Assembly: GCF_000022145.1 (NCBI RefSeq)
Contig: NC_011891.1
Location: forward strand, 1,500,001 to 1,564,000
DNA from: Anaeromyxobacter dehalogenans 2CP-1
Lineage (GTDB): Bacteria; Myxococcota; Myxococcia; Myxococcales; Anaeromyxobacteraceae
Length of the DNA stretch: 64,000 bases
Direction: 5' to 3'
The notes under the pieces were generated by a model. It was not told the origin of the DNA and did no database searches. It saw only the letters and a list, made by a program, of their open reading frames with translations. The position numbers were made by a program, and so were the translations under genes. Within the stretch, counting starts at the first letter, position 1. Every line of letters starts with the position of its first letter. Shown here piece by piece: positions 29,202-39,743 of the stretch.

Positions 29202-30227
29202 TCAGCGCCCGGCCAGCGCCCAGCCGATCAGCTTGTAGAGCAGGCGGGCGCCCACGTTGCCGTCCCAGTCGCCGCCGTCGGGCCCGGGCGACACCTCCAC
29301 CAGGTCGAAGCCGACGATGCGCCTGCCGCTGCGCACCACGGCGCCGATCAGGTACGCGGCCTCCTGGAACGAGAGGCCGCCCGGCACCGGCGTGCCGGTG
29401 TGCGGGCAGAGCGTGGGGTCGAGCCCGTCCACGTCGAAGCTGACGTACACCTCGCGCGGCAGCGGCTCGACGATGCGCCGGACCTGCGCCGCCCAGGGCT
29501 CGCCCTCGAAGCGCGCGCGCGCCAGCGGGGCGTCGTGGTGCTGCACGACGCGGCCCCCCGACGCGGCCGCGTAGGCGTGCTCCTCCTCGGAGAGGTCGCG
29601 CAGGCCGACCTGGACGATCCGCGACAGCTCCGGGAGCCGCTCGGCCGCGTTGTAGATCACCGACGCGTGGCTGTACGTGAACCCCTCGAACGCGACCCGC
29701 AGGTCGGCGTGGGCGTCCACGTGCAGCAGACCCATGCCCGGGTGGCGGCGCGCGTGCGCGGCGATCGCGCCGAGCGCGGTGGAGTGGTCGCCGCCCACCA
29801 GGCCGACGGTCTTGCCGCGGGCGAGCAGGCCGGCGACGCGCTCCTCGACCCAGGCGTTCACGCGCCCGCAGGCCTCGTCCACCTCGGCGACCGCCCGGGC
29901 CAGGTCCTGGCGGCCGGGCACGAGCCCGCCGGCGGCGATGACCGGCTCGGCGGCGGCGCGCGCCTCGCGGTCGAGCCGCGCGATCTCCTCGGGGACGGGC
30001 AGCATGTGGATGCCGGCCTCGTACGGGCGGCCGGTCTCCACGTCGAACAGGTCCACCTGCCGGCTCGCGTCGAGGATCGCCTCCGGGCCGCGCGAGGTGC
30101 CGCCGCCGTAGGAGGTGGTCGCCTCGAACGGCACCGGGACGAGCACCACGCCGGCGTCGCGCTCGGAGTGGGGGAGGCCGAACACGCCGGAGCCGGGCTG
30201 CGCGGCGGCGGAAGGATCGAAGGTCAT
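29202..30227 (-). CDS. Arginase/agmatinase/formiminoglutamase-family ureohydrolase
   Basis: 341 residues, slightly longer than typical agmatinase (about 305). The binuclear manganese motifs are GGDHS near 143, DAHADLR near 170 and SFDVDGLDP near 260, all complete. They define a ureohydrolase that releases urea from agmatine, arginine or a similar guanidino substrate; the exact substrate cannot be fixed from sequence. No arginine decarboxylase gene is adjacent. Upstream it is bordered by the tandem GC repeats at 30272. Confidence 0.85.
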   Translation of the reverse strand: MTFDPSAAAQPGSGVFGLPHSERDAGVVLVPVPFEATTSYGGGTSRGPEAILDASRQVDLFDVETGRPYEAGIHMLPVPEEIARLDREARAAAEPVIAAGGLVPGRQDLARAVAEVDEACGRVNAWVEERVAGLLARGKTVGLVGGDHSTALGAIAAHARRHPGMGLLHVDAHADLRVAFEGFTYSHASVIYNAAERLPELSRIVQVGLRDLSEEEHAYAAASGGRVVQHHDAPLARARFEGEPWAAQVRRIVEPLPREVYVSFDVDGLDPTLCPHTGTPVPGGLSFQEAAYLIGAVVRSGRRIVGFDLVEVSPGPDGGDWDGNVGARLLYKLIGWALAGR

Positions 30228-30271
30228 GGCCGGAGTCTAACGCGGCCGGACGGGGCGCAGCCCGTGAGGAT

Positions 30272-30475
30272 CCGATCGCGTCGCTGACCGCGCGCCGTCA
30301 GGCGCGCCCGCGGGGACCTCGCGCGAGCCCGCGAAGGCGGGCGCGCGAGGTCACGGGCCCCGCGCAGCCCGGAACCAGCCGATCGCGGCCCTGATCGCGC
30401 GCCGTCAGGCGCGCCCGCGGGGACCTCGCGCGCACCCGCGAAGGCGGGCGCGCGAGGTCACGGGCCCCGCGCAGC
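30272..30475. repeat. Tandem 97-bp GC-rich hairpin repeat, two units
   Basis: Units 30272-30368 and 30379-30475 repeat with period 107 and differ at only a few positions. Each holds a long hairpin in which gacctcgcgcg pairs with cgcgcgaggtc around an inner cccgcgaaggcggg stem, then the shared tail cacgggccccgcgcagc. A third, diverged copy is at 32071-32130. They fill the gap between the arginase and Rrf2 genes, with a smaller hairpin at 30483-30515. No ORF of interest lies inside. Confidence 0.85.
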
Positions 30476-30525
30476 AGGGTGGGGCCCCGCGGAGCTCCGC
30501 TCCGTGGGGCGGGGCGCAGCCCCGT

Positions 30526-31005
30526 TCAAATGGCCGGTCGGACCGACGACTGGAGCTGGAGCTGCACGAGGCCGATCTGGCCGTCGTCGGCCGGCTTGAA
30601 CGCGAGCTCGGAGAGCTTGGCCTGCCGGTAGACGTCGAGCATCCGCTCCTGGCCCAGGCGCCACACCGACACCATGGTGCACGCGGTGGAGTGGCCGCAG
30701 GCATCCTCGCCGTCGAGGCAGACGTTGAGGGCCACCGGGCCCTCCACCGACTCGATCACGTCGAGGAAGCTGATGTCGGCGGGCATGCGCGCGAGCGCGT
30801 AGCCGCCGTGCGGTCCGCGGGTGGAGCGGACCAGGCCCGTGTCCACCAGGGTCTTCAGGATCTTGGCGAGGAAGTCCTCCGGCACGTCCATCTGCCGGGC
30901 GATCTCGCGGAACGGGACGACGGAGTCCTGCGGGATCGACGCCAGGTAGATCATGGCCCGCAGGCCGTAGTCGATCTTCCGTGAGATCCGGAGTACGTGC
31001 TGCAT
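30526..31005 (-). CDS. Rrf2-family (IscR-like) transcription regulator
   Basis: 159 residues. The winged-helix part (RKIDYGLRAMIYLA, then IPFREIARQM-like and a TRGPHGGYALAR wing) is standard Rrf2. Three Cys (CLDGEDACGHSTAC region, near residue 95-110) match the iron-sulfur cluster ligand spacing of IscR, so it probably senses Fe-S status, oxygen or nitric oxide. The start at 31005 keeps the usual MxxxxRKIDYG N-terminus. It is divergent from a PHP phosphoesterase gene; TAAGAT-like sequence in the 95-bp gap may be its -10. Confidence 0.9.
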   Translation of the reverse strand: MQHVLRISRKIDYGLRAMIYLASIPQDSVVPFREIARQMDVPEDFLAKILKTLVDTGLVRSTRGPHGGYALARMPADISFLDVIESVEGPVALNVCLDGEDACGHSTACTMVSVWRLGQERMLDVYRQAKLSELAFKPADDGQIGLVQLQLQSSVRPAI

Positions 31006-31100
31006 GAACGCTCGCCTTTCCGCGCGCCGGCCCCTCTCCCTTCCGGGCGCGCGCCGACCTGGAGAGACGGTTATCTTATCACGTTCGAGGTGCACAGTTC

Positions 31101-31952
31101 ATGGGCAACCCGGCCGCCGGACAGGGCGTCAACGGAAAGATTGACCTGCACTCGCACAGCAGGGCGTCGGACGGCCAGTATCCCGCCGGCGAGGTAGCCG
31201 AGCGGGCGAGCGCGGCGGGCGTGGCCGTGTGGGCGCTCTGCGATCACGACACCGTGGCGGGGATGGACGATGCGGCCGCCGCGGCCGCGCGGCTCGGGCT
31301 GCGGCTGGTGCCGGGGATCGAGCTCTCGGCGTTCCTGGAGCGCCGCGAGATCCACCTGCTCGGCCACTTCGTGGACCCGGCGCACCCGCGCCTGCGCGCG
31401 TTCGAGGACTTCCTGGCGCTGCGCCGGCGCGAGCGCATGGAGCGCATCGTGGAGAAGCTGGGCGCGCTCGGCCTGCGCCTCCGCGTCGAGGACATCGAGA
31501 AGTGGAGCGGCGGCAAGACCATCGGCCGCCCGCACGTCGCCCGCGCGCTGGTCGAGCTGGGCGCGGTGGCCACCGTGAAGGAGGCGTTCGACGCCTACCT
31601 CGGAGAGGGGAAGCCGGCGTACGTGCAGCGCTACCGCCTCGAGTCGGACGAGGCGGTCCGGCTGGTGCGGGCCGCCGGCGGCACCACCACGGTCGCCCAC
31701 CCCGGGGTCTCGAAGCTGGAGCGCTGGGACCTCGAGCGCCTCCGCCAGGCCGGCGTCGAGGGGCTGGAGGTCTACCACGTGGATCACAACCCCTCGGTGC
31801 GCGAGAAGTACCTGCGCATCGCCGAGGCGCTCGACCTCGTGCCCACCGCCGGCTCCGACTTCCACGGGGAGGCGGTCGCGCCCGACCGCCACCTCGGCGA
31901 CGTGAGCATGCCCCCGCACGAGCTGGAGCGCCTCGAGGCGCGCCGGCCGTAG
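31101..31952 (+). CDS. PHP-domain phosphoesterase (RNase AM/TrpH-like)
   Basis: 283 residues. PHP metal motifs run in order: DLHSHSRASDG (15-25), CDHDT near 48, GIELSA near 73, HLLGHF near 86, AHPG near 197 and GSDFHG near 252. The RPHVAR motif near 143 is typical of the YciV/TrpH group, 5'-3' exonucleases acting on short RNA and phosphonucleotides. It has an AGGTG ribosome-binding site before the ATG. It is followed by about 300 bases of repeat DNA. Confidence 0.88.
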   Translation: MGNPAAGQGVNGKIDLHSHSRASDGQYPAGEVAERASAAGVAVWALCDHDTVAGMDDAAAAAARLGLRLVPGIELSAFLERREIHLLGHFVDPAHPRLRAFEDFLALRRRERMERIVEKLGALGLRLRVEDIEKWSGGKTIGRPHVARALVELGAVATVKEAFDAYLGEGKPAYVQRYRLESDEAVRLVRAAGGTTTVAHPGVSKLERWDLERLRQAGVEGLEVYHVDHNPSVREKYLRIAEALDLVPTAGSDFHGEAVAPDRHLGDVSMPPHELERLEARRP

Positions 31953-31969
31953 CCGCGCTCCCGCGGCGA

Positions 31970-32176
31970 GCCGGGCCCCGACGGCTCCGCCGGCGGGGCG
32001 AGGGCGCAGCCGAAGGACACCAGCAGGGAGGGGCCCCAGCCGCAGGCTGGGGAGGGGTGCAACCCCTCCCCGCGGGGACCGCTCGCGCGCCCGCGCAAGC
32101 GGGCGCGAGCGGTCACGGGCCCCGCGCAGCAGGAGTGGGGCCCTGACGGCTCCGCCGGCGGGGCGAGGGCGCAGCC
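31970..32176. repeat. Modular GC-rich hairpin repeats between PHP gene and nuo operon
   Basis: A 37-base module with acggctccgccggcgggg occurs at 31976-32011 and again at 32142-32176, both ending gggcgcagcc. Between them lie a ccccagcc/ggctgggg hairpin (32033-32051), an aggggt/acccct hairpin, and a diverged copy of the 30272 unit (32071-32130) with gaccgctcgcgc pairing with gcgcgagcggtc. No gene is seen in the 295-base gap. Confidence 0.8.
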
Positions 32177-32184
32177 CTCGCAAT

Positions 32185-32216
32185 GAAAAGCCCGACCAGC
32201 GGGGGCTGGTCGGGCC
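32185..32216 (-). terminator. Terminator of the leftward nuo operon
   Basis: Read on the minus strand, an 11-bp stem (gcccgaccagc with gctggtcgggc) is followed by ttttc, 32 bases after the nuoN stop. It is a good intrinsic terminator for the complex I operon. Confidence 0.85.
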
Positions 32217-32247
32217 GGAGGGCCTCGCGGGGGGAGGGTTCCCGCTA

Positions 32248-33798
32248 CTAGCCCCGGAACAGCGGCAGCGACGCGCGCGTCCACTCGATCATCGGCGCCC
32301 ACCAGACGCCGAAGATCAGGATCAGCACCGAGAACGCGCCCAGCATGAGCTGGTAGCCGGGCTTCGCCGGCATGGGCTTCGGCTCCGCGTACGGCACGTC
32401 GATGAACATCGCGCGGACGATCCGCACGTAATAGAAGAGCGCCACCGCGGTGTTGAGCGCCGCGATGACCGCGAGCAGCGCGTACCAGTTGCCGCCCGGG
32501 CCGGGGATCCGCTCGAAGACGGCGTAGAACAGGTACCACTTGCCCGCGAACCCGGCGAACGGCGGGATGCCGGTGAGCGAGAACAGGAAGATGGCGAACG
32601 CGACCGCCGCGACCGGCGCCCGCTTCGACAGGCCCCGGTAGTCGAGGATCGACTCGGAGCCGGTGGACTCCGCCACCCAGATGACGACCAGGAACGCGCC
32701 CAGGTTCATCACCAGGTACACGAGCATGTAGATCATCACCGACTGCACGCCCATGGCCGACACCGTCGCGAGGCCCATGAGCATGTAGCCGGCGTGCGCG
32801 ATGGAGGAGTACGCGAGCAGGCGCTTCAGGTTGGTCTGCGCGAGCGCGCTCAGGTTCCCGAGCGTCATGGTGACGGCCGAGACCACGCCGATCACCGCCG
32901 GCCAGGGGATGCCGCCCAGCGCCTCGGCCAGGCCGGTGGTGGGGGAGGCCGGGCCCGCGAACGCCGACAGGAAGAAGCGGAGCGCCAGCGCGAAGCCGGC
33001 CGCCTTCGGGCCGACCGACAGGAACGCGGTGAACGGCGTCGGCGCGCCCTCGTACACGTCCGGGCACCACATGTGGAACGGGACCGCGGCGATCTTGTAG
33101 CCGAGGCCCGCGGCGACGAACACGGCGCCGACCACCAGCGCGATGCGGGTGGCCGCGAGCGGCAGGCCCGACGCCTGGATGGCCTGGATGCGCGGCCCCA
33201 GCTCGAGCAGGCTGGTGGTGCCGGTCAGGCCGTACAGGTAGCTCATGCCGAACAGCATCACGCCCGAGGCCACGCCGCCGTAGATGACGTACTTCAGCGA
33301 GCCCTCGGCGGCCTTGCGGTCCGCGCGGCGGAAGCCGGCGAGCACGTAGCTCACGATCGAGACGAGCTCGATCGACATGTACATCATGAGCAGGTCGGTC
33401 GCGCTCGCCATCATGAACAGGCCGAGCACGACGGCGGTGAGCAGGCCGTAGAACTGGCCGACCCGCGAGGCGTCGAAGTCCTTGCCCTGCGCGGTGATGA
33501 GCACGGTCAGCGCGCCGGCGCCGAGGAACAGCCACTTGAAGAAGATCGCGAACGCGTCGTTCGCGAGCATGCCGTTGAACAGCGTCTGCGCGTCGGCGGG
33601 CTGCTGCGCCAGCAGCGCCGCCGCGGCCGCGAACACCACCAGCGAGGCGGCGCTCAGCCAGGCCACGCGGGTCGCGCTCTTCTTCCAGGTGATGTCCAGC
33701 ACGAAGAGGACCAGCGCGCCCACCGTGAGGGCCGCCTCGGGGCGGAACCACGCGGTGGAGCGCAGGTTCTCTTCGACCAGTGGGATGAGGTCCGTCAT
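32248..33798 (-). CDS. nuoN: NADH-quinone oxidoreductase subunit N
   Basis: 516 residues, about 14 membrane helices, one of the three antiporter-like proton-pumping subunits of complex I. The family core with conserved Lys in transmembrane helices is present (KYVIYGGVASGVMLFG and the broken-helix region, plus RLLAYSSIAHAGYML near 290). It lies last in the nuoA-N operon, 16 bases after nuoM. The terminator follows. Confidence 0.95.
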   Translation of the reverse strand: MTDLIPLVEENLRSTAWFRPEAALTVGALVLFVLDITWKKSATRVAWLSAASLVVFAAAAALLAQQPADAQTLFNGMLANDAFAIFFKWLFLGAGALTVLITAQGKDFDASRVGQFYGLLTAVVLGLFMMASATDLLMMYMSIELVSIVSYVLAGFRRADRKAAEGSLKYVIYGGVASGVMLFGMSYLYGLTGTTSLLELGPRIQAIQASGLPLAATRIALVVGAVFVAAGLGYKIAAVPFHMWCPDVYEGAPTPFTAFLSVGPKAAGFALALRFFLSAFAGPASPTTGLAEALGGIPWPAVIGVVSAVTMTLGNLSALAQTNLKRLLAYSSIAHAGYMLMGLATVSAMGVQSVMIYMLVYLVMNLGAFLVVIWVAESTGSESILDYRGLSKRAPVAAVAFAIFLFSLTGIPPFAGFAGKWYLFYAVFERIPGPGGNWYALLAVIAALNTAVALFYYVRIVRAMFIDVPYAEPKPMPAKPGYQLMLGAFSVLILIFGVWWAPMIEWTRASLPLFRG

Positions 33799-33814
33799 GC
33801 GTCGCCCCTCGGGC

Positions 33815-35464
33815 CTACAGCGGCTTGATGTTCTGGATGAGGGCGTGCAGGGCCGGGTTGATGACGCCCAGGATCGCCTGCGGGTAGAAGCCCAGGTAGA
33901 TGCAGATGACCGCGAGCGGGTACAGCGACATGCGCTCGCGCCAGTTCAGGTCCGGGTAGCCCTTGTAGACCGGGTTCAGCTTGCCCAGGAACATCCGGTG
34001 GATCGCCCACAGGTAGTACGCGGCGGTCAGGACGACGCTGGTGGCCGAGATGATCGTGTAGGTGGTGAACACCGGGAACGCGCCCGAGAACACCGTGAAC
34101 TCGGAGATGAAGCCGGCCAGGCCGGGCAGGCCCAGGGAGGCGAAGAACGCGAGGCCCATGATGGCGCTGTACTCGGGCAGCTCCTGGGCCAGGCCGCCGA
34201 ACTTCTCGATCTCGCGGTGGTGGGCGCGGTCGTAGATCACGCCCACGATGAGGAACAGCATCGGGCTGATGATGCCGTGGGTGAAGAGGTTCAGCACCGC
34301 GCCGGAGATGCCCTGGGGCGTCATGGCCGCCATGCCGAGCAGCGAGAAGCCCATGTGCGAGACGGAGGAGTACGCGATGAGCTTCTTCAGGTCCTTCTGC
34401 GCGAGGCAGACGAACGCCGCGTAGATGATGTTGATGACGCCGAACACCGCGATCCCGCCGGCCGCCCAGGCGGTCGCGTCGGGGAGGATCCCGTAGTTGA
34501 AGCGCAGGATGCCGTAGATGCCCATCTTCAGGAGCACGCCGGCCAGGATGACGGAGATGGGCGTGGGCGCCTCGACGTGCGCGTCGGGCAACCAGGTGTG
34601 GAACGGGAACATCGGGATCTTGATGGCGAACCCGATGAACAGGCCGATGAAGACGATCTTCGCGAACGAGAAGCCGAGGATGGGGGCGGCGTTGCGGAAC
34701 TGCCCGGCCGCGCCCTGCTTCGCGAGCTCGATCAGGTTGAAGGTGTGGCCGCTCGACCACGAGCCGTCGGCGAGCTGCGCCGGCGCGCTGTTGTAGTAGA
34801 TGCCGATGATCGCGAGGAGCATCAGCACGGAGCCGGCGAGGGTGTAGAGGAAGAACTTGATCGCCGCGTACTCCTTGCGCGGCCCGCCCCAGATGCCGAT
34901 GAGGAAGTACATCGGCAGGAGCATGACCTCCCAGAACACGTAGAACAGGAACATGTCGAGGGCGACGAACGTGCCCATCATGCCGGTCTGCAGCAGCAGC
35001 AGCATGGCCATGTAGCCCGGCACCATCCGCACCGAGAAGTGCTTGGGGTGGTGCGGGTCGTCATGGCCGTGGTCCACCATGCCGGCCATCTCGGCGTCCT
35101 TCTTCCCCGACCACCACGGCATCGACGCGATGGTGGCGATGAAGGAGATGAGGCCGGACAGCAGCACCATCGAGATCGAGATGCCGTCGACCCCGACGTA
35201 GAACTCGATGTTGAACGCGCGGATCCAGGTGAAGTGCTGGACCAGCTGCACGCCCGTGGCCGACGGGTCGTACATGCGCCACGCGGCGATGGCCGCCGCG
35301 AAGGAGAGCGCGCTCGTCACGAGCGCGATCCAGCGGGAGCCGTCGTCGACGAGCTTCTTGTCGAGGCGGAGGAAGAACTTCGCGGCCAGCAGGACGACGA
35401 TGAGCGCCGACCCGATGACCGGGAAGAAGGTGGCCCAGCTGAGGACGTTTCCTGGCGTGAACAT
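33815..35464 (-). CDS. nuoM: NADH-quinone oxidoreductase subunit M
   Basis: 549 residues, about 14 membrane helices, antiporter-like pumping subunit. The LIGIWGGPRKEYAAIKFFLYTLAG and KIPMFPFHTWLPDAHVEAPT blocks are the NuoM/L/N family signature, and KKLIAYSSVSHMGFSLLGM carries the conserved helix Lys and His. It has a His-rich segment (MVDHGHDDPHHPKH, near 120-135) between helices. It is 18 bases downstream of nuoL. Confidence 0.96.
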   Translation of the reverse strand: MFTPGNVLSWATFFPVIGSALIVVLLAAKFFLRLDKKLVDDGSRWIALVTSALSFAAAIAAWRMYDPSATGVQLVQHFTWIRAFNIEFYVGVDGISISMVLLSGLISFIATIASMPWWSGKKDAEMAGMVDHGHDDPHHPKHFSVRMVPGYMAMLLLLQTGMMGTFVALDMFLFYVFWEVMLLPMYFLIGIWGGPRKEYAAIKFFLYTLAGSVLMLLAIIGIYYNSAPAQLADGSWSSGHTFNLIELAKQGAAGQFRNAAPILGFSFAKIVFIGLFIGFAIKIPMFPFHTWLPDAHVEAPTPISVILAGVLLKMGIYGILRFNYGILPDATAWAAGGIAVFGVINIIYAAFVCLAQKDLKKLIAYSSVSHMGFSLLGMAAMTPQGISGAVLNLFTHGIISPMLFLIVGVIYDRAHHREIEKFGGLAQELPEYSAIMGLAFFASLGLPGLAGFISEFTVFSGAFPVFTTYTIISATSVVLTAAYYLWAIHRMFLGKLNPVYKGYPDLNWRERMSLYPLAVICIYLGFYPQAILGVINPALHALIQNIKPL

Positions 35465-35482
35465 GACGCGCTCTCCCGGTTG

Positions 35483-37954
<2,472 letters not shown>

Positions 37955-37957
37955 CGG

Positions 37958-38266
37958 CTACTCCCGCATCAGGTCCGCGGCGCGGACGTCGATGGTCTTG
38001 AACGTCTGGAAGATGGCCAGGACGATGGCGAGGCCCACCGCCGCCTCGGCCGCGGCCAGGACGATGACGAAGAGGGCGAAGACCTGTCCGGTCACGCCGC
38101 CGCCCGCGTAGTGGTTGAAGGCGACGAAGTTCACGTTGGCGCCGTTCAGGATGAGCTCGACGCCCATCAGGACGCCCACCGCGTTGCGGCGGGTGGCCAC
38201 GGTCACCATGCCGAAGGCGAACAGCAGGGCGCCGACGACGAGGAAGTGCGAGAGCGAGATCTGCAT
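37958..38266 (-). CDS. nuoK: NADH-quinone oxidoreductase subunit K
   Basis: 102 residues with three membrane helices, the usual NuoK length. It contains the conserved Glu of helix 2 (GVLMGVELILNGANVNFVAF) and a second membrane Glu in AAAEAAVGLAIVLAIF, both part of the proton path. It lies between nuoJ and nuoL, with short gaps of 16 and 3 bases. Confidence 0.96.
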   Translation of the reverse strand: MQISLSHFLVVGALLFAFGMVTVATRRNAVGVLMGVELILNGANVNFVAFNHYAGGGVTGQVFALFVIVLAAAEAAVGLAIVLAIFQTFKTIDVRAADLMRE

Positions 38267-38282
38267 GGCGTTCTCCGGCCGG

Positions 38283-38918
38283 TCAGTCGGCCTTGATCTC
38301 CTTGCGCGCGATGACGATGGCCCCGACGAGCGTCGAGAGCAGCACCAGCGACGCCACCTCGAACGGGAGCAGCCACCGCGAGAGGAACGCGTCGCCGATG
38401 GCCTGGGTGGTGGGGGCGAGCGGCGCGGCGGGCCCGGCCTGCCACGGGGTGAGCAGCGCGACCGCCAGCAGCACCGGCGCGGCCGAGACGAACAGCAGGA
38501 ACCCGCCGAACAGGCCGAAGCTGGTGTTGGAGACGTTGATCTCGGTGATGCGGTTGGTGAGCATCACCGCGAACAGGATCAGCACCAGCACGCCGCCGAT
38601 GTAGATGAGCAGCTGGGTGACGGCGACGAAGTCGGCCGAGAGCAGCACGTACAGCGCGCCGGCGCCGAGCAGCGCGGTGAGCAGGCCGAACGTGCTGTAG
38701 AGGATGTTGCGCGAGAGCGCGACGCCCGCGGCGCCGGCCACGGTGAGGACCGCGAGCACGTAGAACAGCACGTCCGGCAGCCCCAGGCCCGCCGCCTCCG
38801 GGCGCGGCGTGGCCAGCGCGGCGGGGCGGATCACCTGCGTGGTCATGTAGGCGACGAAGGCGACCACCACGACGGTGGCGATGGCCCAGGCGGTGAGCTT
38901 TCCTCCCTTGGATTCCAT
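38283..38918 (-). CDS. nuoJ: NADH-quinone oxidoreductase subunit J
   Basis: 211 residues and about five membrane helices. The helix-3 signature FVAVTQLLIYIGGVLVLILFAVML is clear (near 110). The ATG at 38918 was chosen because the frame upstream is the out-of-frame 3' end of nuoI, and it sits 8 bases from the nuoI stop. Confidence 0.95.
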   Translation of the reverse strand: MESKGGKLTAWAIATVVVVAFVAYMTTQVIRPAALATPRPEAAGLGLPDVLFYVLAVLTVAGAAGVALSRNILYSTFGLLTALLGAGALYVLLSADFVAVTQLLIYIGGVLVLILFAVMLTNRITEINVSNTSFGLFGGFLLFVSAAPVLLAVALLTPWQAGPAAPLAPTTQAIGDAFLSRWLLPFEVASLVLLSTLVGAIVIARKEIKAD

Positions 38919-38926
38919 CGGCGGCC

Positions 38927-39730
38927 TCACTTGGACTCGGGGTTGGCGGCGGGGGCCGCGGGCGCGGCCGGCGCCTCGGCGGCCGGCGCGGCGGGCGCGG
39001 GCGCGGGGGCGGCCGCAGCAGGGGCGGGAGCCGGGGCGGCCGCCTTGGCCGGCGCGGGCGCGGCGGGGGCCGCGGCGGCGCCATCCGCCTTCGCGGCCGG
39101 CGCGGGCTTCGCGGCCGGGGCCGCCTTCGCGGCGGGCTTCGCCTCGGCGGGCTTGGGCGGCTCGGGCGGCAGGAACTGCGGGGCCGCCCGATCCCAGGCG
39201 TTGGTCTCGAGGCGCTTGCGCACCAGCGAGCCCAGCGGGACGCGCGGGTAGTACTCCGCGTTCTTGTCCACCTTGTAGACCGGGAACGGGCTCATCGGGT
39301 CGGCCCACCGGAACACCAGGTTGCGGATGTGCCGGTGCGTGCCCTCGAACTCGCGGGTGTGCTGGATCGAGCCGGTGGGGCAGGGCTCGACGCACAGGCC
39401 GCAGAACATGCACTTCGCCTCGTCGATGTCGAACTGCGTGACGACGCGCTGCTTCGGGTTCGCCGCGTCCTTCTCCAGGGAGATCTGGATGCAGCCGATC
39501 GGGCAGGCGCGCTCGCAGGCCTGGCACCCGGTGCAGATGCCGGTGTCGACCTCGAGGAACCCGCGGTAGCGCGGCGGGAGCATGTCGCGCACCGGCATGG
39601 GCGTGCGGTCCGGGTACTGGACCGTCGTCGGGCGGCGGGCGAGGTACGAGAGCGTGATCGAGAGGCCGTGCCAGAAGGACTTCACCGTGTCCCGGATGGC
39701 GCCGGTGTACTCGCGGACGGTCTGAGGCAT
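38927..39730 (-). CDS. nuoI: NADH-quinone oxidoreductase subunit I, with long Ala/Pro tail
   Basis: 267 residues. Two [4Fe-4S] ligand sets, CTGCQACERACP near 68-79 and CMFCGLCVEPCP near 108-119, carry electrons to the N2 cluster in NuoB. After the core (about residue 175) there is an unusual C-terminal tail of nearly 90 residues built almost only from Ala, Pro and Lys, absent from typical NuoI and from the second NuoI copy at 50242. It is 13 bases after nuoH. Confidence 0.95.
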   Translation of the reverse strand: MPQTVREYTGAIRDTVKSFWHGLSITLSYLARRPTTVQYPDRTPMPVRDMLPPRYRGFLEVDTGICTGCQACERACPIGCIQISLEKDAANPKQRVVTQFDIDEAKCMFCGLCVEPCPTGSIQHTREFEGTHRHIRNLVFRWADPMSPFPVYKVDKNAEYYPRVPLGSLVRKRLETNAWDRAAPQFLPPEPPKPAEAKPAAKAAPAAKPAPAAKADGAAAAPAAPAPAKAAAPAPAPAAAAPAPAPAAPAAEAPAAPAAPAANPESK

Positions 39731-39743
39731 CGTTCCGGTCCCC

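Noticed and set aside
30272..30475. Tandem repeats as a CRISPR array
   Set aside because: Only two units of 97 bases, spacer of 10 bases, and no cas genes; they are hairpin repeats.
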